Shown here: positions 35,471 through 46,668 of the stretch, piece after piece
Layout of the letters: each line of letters opens with the position of its first letter
How positions within the stretch are numbered: the stretch's first letter is position 1
Assembly (NCBI RefSeq): GCF_900129375.1
Contig: NZ_FQVN01000018.1
Coordinates: 30,253-94,252, forward strand
Length of the DNA: 64,000 nucleotides
From: Streptoalloteichus hindustanus
Lineage (GTDB): Bacteria; Actinomycetota; Actinomycetes; Mycobacteriales; Pseudonocardiaceae
Direction of reading: 5' to 3'
Notes under the pieces: model-generated
What the model saw: only the letters and a program-made list of their open reading frames with translations
The model's database searches: none
What the model was told of the DNA's origin: nothing
Position numbers and translations under genes: made by a program

Positions 35471-36346
35471 GTGCGGTCAAAGACTTCGACGGTTCCCCGA
35501 CGGCGGTGGCCAGGGCGCGTCGTCCTCGGCGTGGGGCTGGCGGTGTACGCCGGCTCGGCCCTGGCACTGCTCCTCACCGGCGGCACCGGAGTCCGCTACA
35601 CGGCTGATCACCAGGGCACCATCCCCATGTGGTTCCGGTGGGTGCCCGCACTCGTCGGCATCGCGCTGGTCCGGCTCGTGCCTCTCCACGAGCGACCCTC
35701 CCCCGAGAAGGCACCTGGACGCGGGCTCCGCGTCCAGGCAGTGGTCCTCCTGGCAGCGGCCGCGCTCTTCGCCGTGGGCCTGCGGCTGCTGGGCGGCGGT
35801 GAACCCGCGCACACGGCGCTGAAGCTGCTGCTTCTGCTCGGCGTTCCCGCCGTGTTGTTCTGGGTGTCACGCCGTCGACGTGCCTGGAAGCCCGACTTCC
35901 CCAAACCCCAGTCCTGGCAGCGCTTCGCGCCGGCCATCCCCGTTCTCGCCTGGTTGCTCATCAGCTACGCGACCCCGCTGGCCGTGCCGGTGAGCGCCGA
36001 CGCCGCCGCGCTCGGCCCGGCCGTGCTGGTCGCCGTCCTCGTGCTGGGGTTCGCCCTCAACGCCCTCCTGGAGGAGGTCTTCTACCGGCGGTGGCTCCAG
36101 ACCCGGTGGGAGTTCCTGCTCGGCCGCTGGCCGGCCATCGTCCTGGCGTCGCTGTTCTGGGCGGTCTGGCACATCGGCATCCAGGGCACCGGCCCTCTGG
36201 GCGTCGACCTCGCGTCGGTCGTGGTCAACCAGGGCGTCCAGGGCCTGTTCCTCGGTTACCTGTGGAGCAGGTACCGCGAGATGTGGCCGCTCCTCACCGT
36301 CCACGGCGCGACCAACGCGCTGCCCCTCCTGATCTCCCTGCTGTGA
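35471..36346 (+). CDS. CPBP family intramembrane metalloprotease
   Basis: 291 residues from GTG 35471, with no ribosome binding site, so the transcript may be nearly leaderless. Seven or eight membrane segments are visible. The CPBP motifs are complete: ALLEEVFYRRWLQTRWEF with the Glu-Glu pair and Arg (about residue 200), FWAVWHIGIQG with a His, and the last motif VVNQGVQGLFLGYLWSRYRE followed by VHGATN. Family members cleave or modify peptides and precursors within the membrane. Substrate unknown. Probably controlled by the divergent TetR. Confidence 0.9.
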   Translation: MRSKTSTVPRRRWPGRVVLGVGLAVYAGSALALLLTGGTGVRYTADHQGTIPMWFRWVPALVGIALVRLVPLHERPSPEKAPGRGLRVQAVVLLAAAALFAVGLRLLGGGEPAHTALKLLLLLGVPAVLFWVSRRRRAWKPDFPKPQSWQRFAPAIPVLAWLLISYATPLAVPVSADAAALGPAVLVAVLVLGFALNALLEEVFYRRWLQTRWEFLLGRWPAIVLASLFWAVWHIGIQGTGPLGVDLASVVVNQGVQGLFLGYLWSRYREMWPLLTVHGATNALPLLISLL

Positions 36347-36353
36347 GGCGGGG

Positions 36354-37271
36354 TCAGGGCAGCGGACGCAGGCCCCAGCGCGCGGCCACCGTCTCGTCGG
36401 GCTCGACCCGCAGCAGGTCCACCCCGGAGTTCAACGCGTCCGGCGGGCAGGTCATCGGCTCGATCGCGATGGCCCGCCCCCGGCCGGGGAAGTGGTTGGC
36501 GACGTAGACCTGCACCCAGCGGAAGACCGGCTCGGCCCACAGCTCCACCCCCGTGCCGTCGGGCACGTGCAACGCGTGCCGCACGAGCTGCTCGGGATCG
36601 TCGGGCTCCGGGGCGCAGCCCCCGAACGCCGTGTCCAGCCTCAGCCGTCGAAGGGGCTGCCCCGGAGCGCGGAAGTCCTGCTCGGTGCCGCCCACGGGCC
36701 GGGCGGGGCCGCTGGGCAGCAGGCGCACATCGACCGGCAGCACGGTGTCGGCGGAAAGCACCAGCACGCAGTCGTCGGTCTCCGCGTGGCCAGCGCGAGG
36801 GTAGGGGTGCGCGCCGATCCCGAACGGCACCGCGCGCCGCCCGAGGTTGGTCACCGAGTGCGTGACCTCCAGCCCCTGGTCGGTGAGGGCGTAGCGGACC
36901 GAGACCCGCAGCGGGACCGGCCAGCCCGGCTGCACGTTGACCCGGGTGGTCAGGTGCACGGCGTCCTCGGCGCGGTCGGCGAGCAGCCACGAGGCGTGGC
37001 GCGTCAGCCCGTGGATGGCGTTGTGCCGCGCGGGTTCGCTGAGCGCGAGCTGCTGGGGCTCGCCGTCGAAGGTCCAGCGGCCGTCGGCGACCCGGTTGGG
37101 CCAGGGCATCAGCACCGCGCCCGCCCCGCTGGGCGGCGGCCCGTCGGCGTCGAACGTCTCCAGGTACGGCGTTCCGCCCACCTCGAACACCCGCAGCGTC
37201 GCACCGACCTCGGTGACGACGGCGCGGGCGTTGCCGCGTCGGATCTCGAACTGCTCCCCGCTGACGAGCAC
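36354..37271 (-). CDS. aldose 1-epimerase family protein
   Basis: 305 residues. Interconverts anomers of aldoses such as galactose or glucose. The sequence shows AVLMPWPNRVADGRWTFDGE and NAIHGLTRHASWLL with the catalytic His, FGIGAHPYPRAG with the second His, and a late IAIEPMTCPPDALNSG with the base Glu. Length is normal. Ends seven bases from the convergent CPBP gene. A generic mutarotase; the sugar is not evident from its neighbours. Confidence 0.9.
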   Translation of the reverse strand: MLVSGEQFEIRRGNARAVVTEVGATLRVFEVGGTPYLETFDADGPPPSGAGAVLMPWPNRVADGRWTFDGEPQQLALSEPARHNAIHGLTRHASWLLADRAEDAVHLTTRVNVQPGWPVPLRVSVRYALTDQGLEVTHSVTNLGRRAVPFGIGAHPYPRAGHAETDDCVLVLSADTVLPVDVRLLPSGPARPVGGTEQDFRAPGQPLRRLRLDTAFGGCAPEPDDPEQLVRHALHVPDGTGVELWAEPVFRWVQVYVANHFPGRGRAIAIEPMTCPPDALNSGVDLLRVEPDETVAARWGLRPLP

Positions 37272-37339
37272 GTGCCCGAGCGTAGATCGCCTCGGTGGGT
37301 GGCGCTCGGGACGACCGGGGCGCCACCCACCTGGTCAGG

Positions 37340-38716
37340 TCACTCCGCCAGGGCCCCGGCCCTGGTGCGGCCGCGGCGGAGGAACAGGTGGTTCACACCC
37401 CACAACGCGAGGCCGACCAACAACAGCACCCCGGCGATCAGGTACTCCTTCCCCGGCCGGCCCGACAGCGGGCTGGCCAGGTAGGCGCAGGTGACCGCGC
37501 CGAGGATCGGCACCGCCGTCGGCGTCCGGAAGTGCCGGTGCTCCACCTTCTCCCTGCGCAGCACGAGCACCGCGATGTTGACGATGGTGAAGACGGCCAG
37601 CAGCAGCAACGACGTGGTGCCGCCGAGCAGCGCCAGGTCCACAGTGGACACCAGAACGACGGCGATCGCGCTGGTGAACAGGATCGACACCCACGGCGTG
37701 CGCCGCAACGGGTGCACCCGGCCGAACTGCCTCGGGATGATCCGCTCGTTGGCCATGCCGTAGACCAGCCGGCTGGCCATCAGCATGTTGATCAGCGCGG
37801 AGTTGCTGACCGCGAACAGGCCGATGAACGCGAAGAGCTTGAGCGGGAAGTGCTCCGCCCCGGTCTGCACGACCTTGAGCAACGCCCCGCCGCCCGCGCC
37901 CTTGAGCTCGTCCACCGGCACCAACAGCGAGGACGTCAACGCCACCAACAGGTAGATCAACCCCGCGACGCCCATGCCGACGAGCATCGAACGGGGGAAG
38001 ATCCGCACCGGGTCCTGGCACTCCTCGGCCATGTTCACCGAGTCCTCGAACCCGACCATCGCGAAGAACGCCAGCGAGGTGGCCGAGGTGATCGCGAACA
38101 GCGTCGTCTGGCCCTGCGTGTTGAACTCGACCAGCCGGCCGGGATCGCCCTTGCCCTGCGTCAGCGCCAGGAAGCCAACCGCGATCACGATCAGCAGGCC
38201 GGTCAGCTCCACGCAGGTGAGCACCACGTTGGCCTTCACCGACTCGCCGACGCCCCGGTAGTTCACCAGCGCGAGCAGCACGATGAACCCGATCGCGATC
38301 ACCCAGGCCGGCACCGAGACGAACTGCTGCAGGTAGGTGCCGCTGAACGCCTGCGCCGCCGAGGACGCGGAGGTCAGGCCCGAGCTCATCACCGCGAACG
38401 CGACCATGAACGTCAGGAACGGGATGCCGAACGCCCGGTTCGTGTACAGCGCCGCGCCAGCCGCTCTCGGGTACTTGCCGACCAGCTCCAGATAACTGAA
38501 GGCGGTCAGGAACGCCACCACGAAGGCCAGCAGGAACGGCACCCACAGGGCGCCGCCCACCTTGCCGGCCACCGTCCCGGTGAGGGCGTAGATCCCGGTG
38601 CCGAGGATGTCGCCGATCACGAAGAACAGCAGCAGCTTGGGTCCGATCGCGCGCTTCAGCTCGGGCTGCGCGGCCGGACCCGGCGTCGCCCCCGACGCCG
38701 TCGTCTCGCTCGCCAT
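37340..38716 (-). CDS. APC family amino acid permease
   Basis: 458 residues from ATG 38716. Twelve hydrophobic segments; the first contains LLLFFVIGDILGTGIYALTG, the substrate-binding GxG region of the APC superfamily (about residues 28-47). FFAMVGFEDSVNMAEECQDP (about 230) is characteristic of cationic or general amino acid transporters. It imports or exchanges amino acids with protons across the cell membrane. The Ala/Pro-rich N-terminus is cytoplasmic. No substrate-specific neighbour. Confidence 0.9.
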   Translation of the reverse strand: MASETTASGATPGPAAQPELKRAIGPKLLLFFVIGDILGTGIYALTGTVAGKVGGALWVPFLLAFVVAFLTAFSYLELVGKYPRAAGAALYTNRAFGIPFLTFMVAFAVMSSGLTSASSAAQAFSGTYLQQFVSVPAWVIAIGFIVLLALVNYRGVGESVKANVVLTCVELTGLLIVIAVGFLALTQGKGDPGRLVEFNTQGQTTLFAITSATSLAFFAMVGFEDSVNMAEECQDPVRIFPRSMLVGMGVAGLIYLLVALTSSLLVPVDELKGAGGGALLKVVQTGAEHFPLKLFAFIGLFAVSNSALINMLMASRLVYGMANERIIPRQFGRVHPLRRTPWVSILFTSAIAVVLVSTVDLALLGGTTSLLLLAVFTIVNIAVLVLRREKVEHRHFRTPTAVPILGAVTCAYLASPLSGRPGKEYLIAGVLLLVGLALWGVNHLFLRRGRTRAGALAE

Positions 38717-38976
38717 GGCAGAGGAGTGTGCCCGGTCACACAACCCGGGCAACAGCCCACCCCTACCCAAGGTCACCAGTCGTTACCGCACGTACAGCAC
38801 CCGAAGACCTCCCCGCGACCTCCTTCACCCACTCGGCCCACTACCCCCTCACCACTCCGCCGGCCCCGGTCAACACCCAACCGACCCAGCACCCCTCCAC
38901 CATCCAGCCGCGCTTCCCGCTCCCTGAAGCATCAGAGCTGCTGCCTGAAAATCGTTTATGAGCGGGCTGCGCAGGG

Positions 38977-39040
38977 GTTGCGATCCTCGCTGGGCTTGAA
39001 GGCCCAGCGCTGCCCTGCACGAGCAGGGAGGATCCGCGAC
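38977..39040. other. predicted three-way-junction structure
   Basis: GCTGGGC-TTGAAG-GCCCAGC (38989-39008) and CCCTGC-ACGA-GCAGGG (39013-39028) are two perfect hairpins. An outer helix encloses them, pairing GTTGCGATCCTC (38977-38988) with AGGATCCGCGAC (39029-39040) with one bulge. It could be a small structured RNA, a remnant end of a mobile element or an RNA-level regulatory element. Confidence 0.45.
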
Positions 39041-39072
39041 AGGGGCGACAAGATCGATGGGTCGGAGCCGGA

Positions 39073-39154
39073 GGCGGGGCCGACACCGCGGGGTGGAGGT
39101 TCGGAACCTCCCGGGGTGTGCGCACGCGCTCGGGGTTCCGAACCTCGGCCCCGG
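39073..39154 (-). terminator. palindromic region downstream of the MFS gene
   Basis: GAGGTTC-G-GAACCTC (39096-39110) and GGTTC-C-GAACC (39134-39144) lie inside an outer GGGGCCG...CGGCCCC pairing, directly downstream of the MFS stop (39180 on the minus strand). Likely its terminator, or two operator-like sites sharing the GGTTC half. Confidence 0.5.
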
Positions 39155-39179
39155 CAGACCCGGGTCGGTGCGGGGGTGG

Positions 39180-40490
39180 TCAGTCGGCCGTGGCGGCGCG
39201 GTAGCGGACGAAGGCGGGGAGGCAGGCTGCGGAGAGCAGCATGAAGACGATGACCAGCACGCCGCCGCCGGCCGACGCCACGGAGGGGCCGACGGCCGCG
39301 CCGGCCGCGCCGTGCAGGACGTCCGCGAGGCGGGGGCCGCCGGCCACGACGACGATGAACACGCCCTGCATGCGGCCGCGCATCTCGTCGGTCGCCGCCT
39401 CCTGGAGCATCGAGCCGCGGAAGACCATGCTCACGAAGTCGGCGGCTCCGGCGATCGCGAGGCAGAGCACGGCGAGCGGCAGCGTCGGCGCGAGGCCGAA
39501 GCCGACCATGGCCAGGCCCCAGGCGCAGACGGCGGCGGTCAGGCCGACGCCGTGCCGGCTGATGCGCGACACCCAGCCGGAGACCAGGCCGAACGCGAGC
39601 GCGCCCAGCGGGATCGCGCCGTACAGCCAGCCCAGGGCGCTGCCACCGCCCGGCGGGTCGCCGAAGAGGCTCTGCGCCATCTCCGGGAACAGCGCCCGGG
39701 GGCTGCCGAACACCATCGCGATGATGTCGGCGAGGAACGAGGCCAGCAGCACGCCCTGCGTGGCGAGGTACCGGAAGCCGGCGAGCACGTCGCGCAGCCC
39801 GGCCCGGCTCGGCGTCTCGCCGAGCGGCGGGAGCGGCGGCATCCGCAGCACGGCCCACAGCACCGCGCTCAGCGCCACCGCGTCGAGCAGGTAGAGCACC
39901 GGGAGCCCGAGCACCGGGATCAGCACGCCGGCCAGCAGCGGGCCGACCACCGCGCCGAGCTGCATGACCGTGGAGCTCAGGGCGTTCGCCGCCGGCAGCA
40001 TCTCGGCGGGCACGAGCCGGGGCACCGAGGCGCTGCGGGCGGGCATGTTCACCGCGGCGAACGCCTGTTGCAGGGCCAGCAACCCGAAGATCACCCACAC
40101 CGAGCTGTTGCCCACCGCGGCCTGGGCCCACAGCAGCACCGAGGTCAGCGCGATGCCGACGCTGGTGACGAGCATGAGCTTGCGGCGGTCGACCGCGTCG
40201 GCGACGGCCCCGCCCCACAGGCCGAACACGACCAGCGGCACGAGCCCGAACAGGCTGGCCAGGCCGACGTACCCGGAGGAGCCGGTGAGGTCGTAGATCT
40301 GCTTGGGCACCGCGACGGTGGTGAGCTGGCTGCCCAGGATGGTGACGATGCCGGACAGCCACAGCCGGCGGAACGCCGCGTACCGGAGCGGGCGGGTGTC
40401 GATCACGACCCGGGAGGCCAGACCGCGACGCCGCCGGGGCGTCTCGGCTGATTCGGAATCCACCTGCTCGTCGACGCCCCGCCCAGTCAC
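39180..40490 (-). CDS. MFS transporter (enterobactin-exporter/EntS-like subfamily)
   Basis: 436 residues from GTG 40490. Twelve membrane segments. YAAFRRLWLSGIVTILGSQL near the start, the cytoplasmic loop VADAVDRRKLMLVTSVGIAL (about residue 100) and NMPARSASVPRLVPAEMLPA (about 155) are hallmarks of the MFS_3/EntS drug and siderophore exporters. The substrate is unknown; multidrug efflux is the safest reading. A hydrophilic N-terminal 35 residues precede the first helix. Confidence 0.9.
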   Translation of the reverse strand: MTGRGVDEQVDSESAETPRRRRGLASRVVIDTRPLRYAAFRRLWLSGIVTILGSQLTTVAVPKQIYDLTGSSGYVGLASLFGLVPLVVFGLWGGAVADAVDRRKLMLVTSVGIALTSVLLWAQAAVGNSSVWVIFGLLALQQAFAAVNMPARSASVPRLVPAEMLPAANALSSTVMQLGAVVGPLLAGVLIPVLGLPVLYLLDAVALSAVLWAVLRMPPLPPLGETPSRAGLRDVLAGFRYLATQGVLLASFLADIIAMVFGSPRALFPEMAQSLFGDPPGGGSALGWLYGAIPLGALAFGLVSGWVSRISRHGVGLTAAVCAWGLAMVGFGLAPTLPLAVLCLAIAGAADFVSMVFRGSMLQEAATDEMRGRMQGVFIVVVAGGPRLADVLHGAAGAAVGPSVASAGGGVLVIVFMLLSAACLPAFVRYRAATAD

Positions 40491-40569
40491 CAGAACAGCC
40501 TAAGGAGCGTCACCGCCGCTGGTCACCGCATTTGACAGGACTCACACACGACAAACGCCCATGCGGATC

Positions 40570-40611
40570 TTTGTCGACATGACGCCCTATTTCGGACGTC
40601 ATGTCGACAAA
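40570..40611 (-). terminator. long perfect inverted repeat downstream of pdxH
   Basis: TTTGTCGACATGACG (40570-40584) and CGTCATGTCGACAAA (40597-40611) are perfect 15-base arms around a 12-base loop, 30 bases after the pdxH stop. A transcription terminator is the simplest reading. The AT-rich ends and GTCGAC cores would also suit a protein-binding site. Confidence 0.65.
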
Positions 40612-40640
40612 ACGAGATCAGAAATCGTGTTCGGAATGGC

Positions 40641-41294
40641 TCACGGAGCCAGGCGCTCGACCCGCCATCCGTCGGCGACGGCCCGGAACCGCAGCCGGTC
40701 GTGCATCCGGTCCCGCCGGCCCTGCCAGAACTCGACCACCTCGGGCCGGATGCGCCAGCCGCCCCAGTGCGGGGGCACCGGCACCTTCTCCGCGTCGGCG
40801 AACCGGCGCTCGACCGCGGACAGCGCGGCCTCCAGGGCGTGCCGGTCGGCGACGACCCGCGACTGCGGCGAGGCCCACGCCCCGATCTGCGAGCCGCGCG
40901 GGCGGCCCTCCCAGTAGGCGGTCGTCTCGGCCGGGTCGACCTTCTCCACCGGCCCCCGCACACTCACCTGCCGCTGCATCCCGAACCACGGGAAGGTGGC
41001 CGAGGCGTAGCGGGTGGCCCGCAGGTCGTGGCTCTTCTGCGAGGTGTAGTTGGTGAAGAACACGACGCCGCGCTCGTCGAGGCCCTTGCAGAGCACGGTC
41101 CGCGACGACGGCCGGCCCTGCGGGTCGGCGGTGGCCAGCACCATCGCGTTCGGCTCGGCCAGCCCGGCCCCGACGGCCTCGTCCAGCCAGCGCTGGAGCT
41201 GCTCGTGCCAGGTCGACGCGAGCGAGGACTCGTCGAGCGAGCCCGCCTCGTAGGACACCCGCATCGCCGGCAACGCGATGTTCCCTTCCGGCAT
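40641..41294 (-). CDS. pdxH: pyridoxamine 5'-phosphate oxidase
   Basis: 217 residues from ATG 41294, with GGGGAGGGAG upstream. FMN enzyme that oxidises pyridoxamine or pyridoxine phosphate to pyridoxal phosphate. Complete family pattern: [57 protein letters not shown], and the C-terminal [20 protein letters not shown] ending RVERLAP. Divergent from citrate synthase 2, a gene pairing I recall from other actinobacteria. It supplies cofactor for SerC and the AlaA-like enzyme in this window. Confidence 0.95.
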   Translation of the reverse strand: MPEGNIALPAMRVSYEAGSLDESSLASTWHEQLQRWLDEAVGAGLAEPNAMVLATADPQGRPSSRTVLCKGLDERGVVFFTNYTSQKSHDLRATRYASATFPWFGMQRQVSVRGPVEKVDPAETTAYWEGRPRGSQIGAWASPQSRVVADRHALEAALSAVERRFADAEKVPVPPHWGGWRIRPEVVEFWQGRRDRMHDRLRFRAVADGWRVERLAP

Positions 41295-41978
41295 TGGAAC
41301 TCCCTCCCCGACACCTCGCGGCCCGATCCGGCGCGGGATCGGTCGACCACACACCGTGTCGACGGACCGTACGGGGTGGAACCGGCCCGCCGGAACCGCC
41401 CGAGTGGTGATGGCTCAAGCGTCACACGGAATTCGAGGTGCCGTATCGGTTCAGCAATCGGTTCAGAAGGAACATCGGAAGCGAGACAGATCACCCGATG
41501 GAATGGCCCGGGACGGCGTAGGCGGACCTGGCACGGGCACCACGGCCATCGCCCCGCGAGCGTCCCGCGCCCGCGGGACGAGCGGCCGCCACTCCCAACT
41601 GGCGGCCTCCGCGGGTCCGGGGTCCCGCAAGACGCGCCTCTGTCGCGACCGCGCGCGGGCCGTACCTCGCGAGGTTTGCCGCCACGGGGAAGAGGACTTG
41701 TCCCGCTCGTGCGACCTCAGGCGCATGATCACCGCTTGGCGTCGCAACCAGTTACCCGGCGAGACCAGCTTTGTACCGTTCGTGTTAGATCCTCCCCCGT
41801 TCGACAAATTTCACCCGTATCGCGGCCACGTGACGTGTACCACGTGGCCGGAGGGGCGAAATGTCCCCGCTGGACGATTGCCGCCAACCGCCGAACGGGT
41901 GCAAGGTCTTTCCGACACCGGGAACCAACATCGACGAGCACCCAGTCGTCGATCGAGTCGGGGATGCGGGGAGACCAG
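41295..41978. other. divergent promoter region pdxH / citrate synthase 2
   Basis: 684 bases with no gene I can support. Composition is lower in GC than the flanks, especially 41440-41870. The most notable element is a long interrupted palindrome at 41808-41862. The rest holds the two promoters, but no confident -10 or -35 boxes could be picked. Confidence 0.5.
41808..41862. promoter_or_regulatory. long interrupted palindrome upstream of citrate synthase 2
   Basis: CGGCCACGTG-ACGTGTAC-CACGTGGCCG (41823-41850) is perfect. Beyond short bulges the arms continue as ATTTC-A-CCC and GGG-GC-GAAAT. It lies about 120 bases before the citrate synthase start. It may be an operator for a dimeric regulator or a transcribed leader hairpin. 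Confidence 0.5.
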
Positions 41979-43112
41979 GTGGCGTATGACACCGTCCAAC
42001 AGGACGAGCAGAGCTTCCGACCGGGGTTGGAGGGCGTCGTCGCCTTCCGGACCGAGATCGCCGAACCGGACCGCGACGGTGGCGCCCTGCGCTACCGGGG
42101 CGTCGACATCGAGGACCTGGCCGGCAAGGTCACCTTCGGCAACGTGTGGGCCCTGCTCGTCGACGGCCGGTTCGGCCCGGGCCTGCCGCCCGCCGAGCCG
42201 TTCCCGATCCCGGTGCACACCGGGGACGTCCGGGTCGACGTGCAGGCCGCGTTGGCCATGCTCGCCCCGATCTGGGGCTACCAGCCGCTGCTCGACATCA
42301 GCGACGACGAGGCGCGCGAGCAGCTCGCGCGCGCCGCCGTGATGGCGTTGTCCTACGTCGCCCAGTCGGCGCGCGGCATCGGCCGCGCCGCCGTCCCGCA
42401 GCAGCGGATCGACGAGTGCCGCACCATCACCGAGCGGTTCATGACCCGCTGGCGCGGCGAGCCCGACCCCCGGCACGTGCGGGCGATCGACGCCTACTGG
42501 GTGTCCGCCGCCGAGCACGGCATGAACGCCTCCACGTTCACCGCCAGGGTGATCGCCTCCACCGGCGCCGACGTCGCGGCCAGCCTGTCCGGCGCCATCG
42601 GCGCGATGTCCGGCCCGCTGCACGGCGGGGCGCCGGCCCGCGTCCTGCCGATGATCGAGGAGGTGGAGCGGGTCGGCGACGCGCGCAAGGTCGTCCGCGA
42701 CATCCTCGACGGCGGGCGCCGGCTCATGGGCTTCGGGCACCGCGTGTACCGCGCCGAGGACCCCAGGGCCAGGGTGCTCCGCCGGACCTGTCAGGAGCTG
42801 GGCGCCGGGCGGTACGAGGTCGCGGCGGCGCTGGAGCAGGCGGCGCTGGCCGAGCTGCGGGAGCGCCGGCCGGACCGCGCCATCGAGACGAACGTCGAGT
42901 TCTGGGCCGCGGTCATCCTCGACTTCGCCGAGGTGCCGCCGCACATGATGCCGGCGATGTTCACCTGCGCCAGGACCGCGGGCTGGTGCGCGCACATCCT
43001 GGAGCAGAAGCGCACCGGGCGGCTCGTGCGCCCGTCCGCGCACTACGTCGGCCCCGGCCCGCGCCGGCCCGAGGACGTCGAGGGCTGGGACACCATCACG
43101 CACACCGCCTGA
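41979..43112 (+). CDS. citA: citrate synthase 2 (CitA-like)
   Basis: 377 residues from GTG 41979, preceded by GGGGAG at 41968-41973; ATG 41964 is possible. Short actinobacterial citrate synthase group related to mycobacterial CitA (Rv0889c). Catalytic pieces are present: [39 protein letters not shown] and ETNVEFWAAVILDFAEVPPH. It lacks the N-terminal extension of the main enzyme at 25227. Possibly a second citrate or methylcitrate synthase used under other conditions. Long palindrome upstream suggests regulation. Confidence 0.92.
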   Translation: MAYDTVQQDEQSFRPGLEGVVAFRTEIAEPDRDGGALRYRGVDIEDLAGKVTFGNVWALLVDGRFGPGLPPAEPFPIPVHTGDVRVDVQAALAMLAPIWGYQPLLDISDDEAREQLARAAVMALSYVAQSARGIGRAAVPQQRIDECRTITERFMTRWRGEPDPRHVRAIDAYWVSAAEHGMNASTFTARVIASTGADVAASLSGAIGAMSGPLHGGAPARVLPMIEEVERVGDARKVVRDILDGGRRLMGFGHRVYRAEDPRARVLRRTCQELGAGRYEVAAALEQAALAELRERRPDRAIETNVEFWAAVILDFAEVPPHMMPAMFTCARTAGWCAHILEQKRTGRLVRPSAHYVGPGPRRPEDVEGWDTITHTA

Positions 43113-43184
43113 CCAGCGAAGGTGGCTCCCCGCGCCACGGCCTCCGCCTGGAAGCGGCCGTGACGCGGGGTTAGCGTGGAACCC

Positions 43185-45480
<2,296 letters not shown>

Positions 45481-45666
45481 GCGCGCCCCGACTGGCGGTA
45501 CTCCCCTGGTTTGAGTAGTTCTCACGTTGGCAACACCGGTCGTGGCCGGGCAAGATCACGCCCGGATCGCGATCGGATCGCGGAGCGGTGCGGCGCGCCT
45601 TCCCCGTCAAGGGGGCGCGCCGGCCTACCGTCGGACCGGCGAGGTGGAGTCAGTGGGGAGGCCGTG

Positions 45667-46578
45667 ATGCGAGCGCTGCGCGTGGTCGGGCTCGACGAGG
45701 ACGGCAGGAACGTCATCCTCGAGGACCCGGCGCGTGGCGAACGGTTCACGCTGCCCGCGGACGACCGGCTGCTGGGCGCGGTCCGCGGCGGCCTCGCCCG
45801 GACCGACCAGAGCCAGACCGGGACGGAGAGCCCCATGCGCCCCCGTGAGATCCAGGCCCGCATCCGCGCCGGTGAGTCCGTGGTCCAGGTCGCCGAGGTG
45901 GCCGGCATGCCGTCGCACCGCGTCGAGCGGTTCGCCTACCCCGTGCTCCTGGAGCGGTCGCGCACCGCCGAGCTGGCGCAGCGGGCGCACCCGGTCCGCG
46001 CGGACGGCCCGGACGTGCAGACCCTCGGCGAGGTCGTCGCGCACTCCTTCGGGCTGCGCGGCCAGGACTACTCCCAGGTGAACTGGGACTCCTGGCGGGG
46101 CGAGGACGGCAAGTGGGTCGTCCAGCTCCGCTGGACGGCCGGCCGGTCCGACAACAGCGCGCACTGGGTGTACCACCCCGGCGCGCACGGCGGCACGGTG
46201 ACCGCGTTGGACGAGCACGCCGCCGACCTGATCGACCCGTCCCCGTCCCGTCCGCTCCGGACGGTGCGGCCGGTGACCCCGCTGGCCAGGCAGGCGTTGC
46301 GGGTCGAGGAGGACGCGGCCGACGGGCCGGCCGCCGAGGACGCGCCCACAGCGGCGCCGCCGCAGGCGCCGGAGCCCGAGGCGCAGCGCCCGGCCGCCCC
46401 GGACCGCGCCGCGCGGGAGCCGGAGCTCCCCGCCGACCGGCCGGAGCAGCCGCCGGCGGCCGCCGGCAAGGGCGAGCCGGAGGGCGACGGCAAGCAGGCC
46501 CGGCGCGGGCGGAAGAACCACCCGATCGTTCCCTCGTGGGAGGACGTCCTGCTCGGCGTCCGCACCCAGCGCGGCTGA
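45667..46578 (+). CDS. sepH: septation protein SepH
   Basis: 303 residues from ATG 45667 (GTG 45664 precedes it in frame). The N-terminal DUF3071 domain starts MRALRVVGLDEDGRNVILED. It contains the helix-turn-helix-like MRPREIQARIRAGESVVQVA and AGMPSHRVERFAYPVLLERS (about residues 56-96), known to interact with FtsZ. A disordered Pro/Glu/Ala stretch (about 215-285) connects to the conserved tail RKNHPIVPSWEDVLLGVR. SepH stimulates FtsZ assembly during cell division in actinobacteria. Synteny with serC and the DUF2537/TrmH genes supports the call. Confidence 0.95.
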   Translation: MRALRVVGLDEDGRNVILEDPARGERFTLPADDRLLGAVRGGLARTDQSQTGTESPMRPREIQARIRAGESVVQVAEVAGMPSHRVERFAYPVLLERSRTAELAQRAHPVRADGPDVQTLGEVVAHSFGLRGQDYSQVNWDSWRGEDGKWVVQLRWTAGRSDNSAHWVYHPGAHGGTVTALDEHAADLIDPSPSRPLRTVRPVTPLARQALRVEEDAADGPAAEDAPTAAPPQAPEPEAQRPAAPDRAAREPELPADRPEQPPAAAGKGEPEGDGKQARRGRKNHPIVPSWEDVLLGVRTQRG

Positions 46579-46600
46579 GCACCCGCTCCGGAAGAGCAGA

Positions 46601-46644
46601 ACGACGAGCGGGGAGGCGTCACCGGACGCCTCCCCGCTCGTCGT
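46601..46644 (+). terminator. strong terminator after sepH
   Basis: A perfect 20-base-pair stem (arms 46601-46620 and 46625-46644) with loop ACCG and a GTTTC tail starts 23 bases after the sepH stop. It may also serve the convergent reductase gene ending at 46669. Confidence 0.92.
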
Positions 46645-46668
46645 GTTTCACCGGAACCCGGGGTCCGC

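Larger units (their letters stand above)
38717..39179. other. intergenic region with structured elements
   Basis: 463 bases without a convincing gene between the APC permease start and the MFS stop. The left part (38750-38930) is C-rich and unstructured. From 38940 there are an AT-rich patch (TGAAAATCGTTTATGA), a predicted three-way junction (38977-39040) and palindromes typical of a terminator (39073-39154). Confidence 0.6.

Noticed and set aside
38946..38962. Zur-box-like AT-rich sequence TGAAAATCGTTTATGA
   Set aside because: Only the left half fits the zinc-uptake regulator consensus and no gene starts downstream in either direction at suitable distance.
41463..41807. Minus-strand frame of 114 codons in the pdxH/citrate synthase gap
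   Set aside because: No recognisable domain, unfavourable third-position composition and no ribosome binding site; the region is better read as regulatory.
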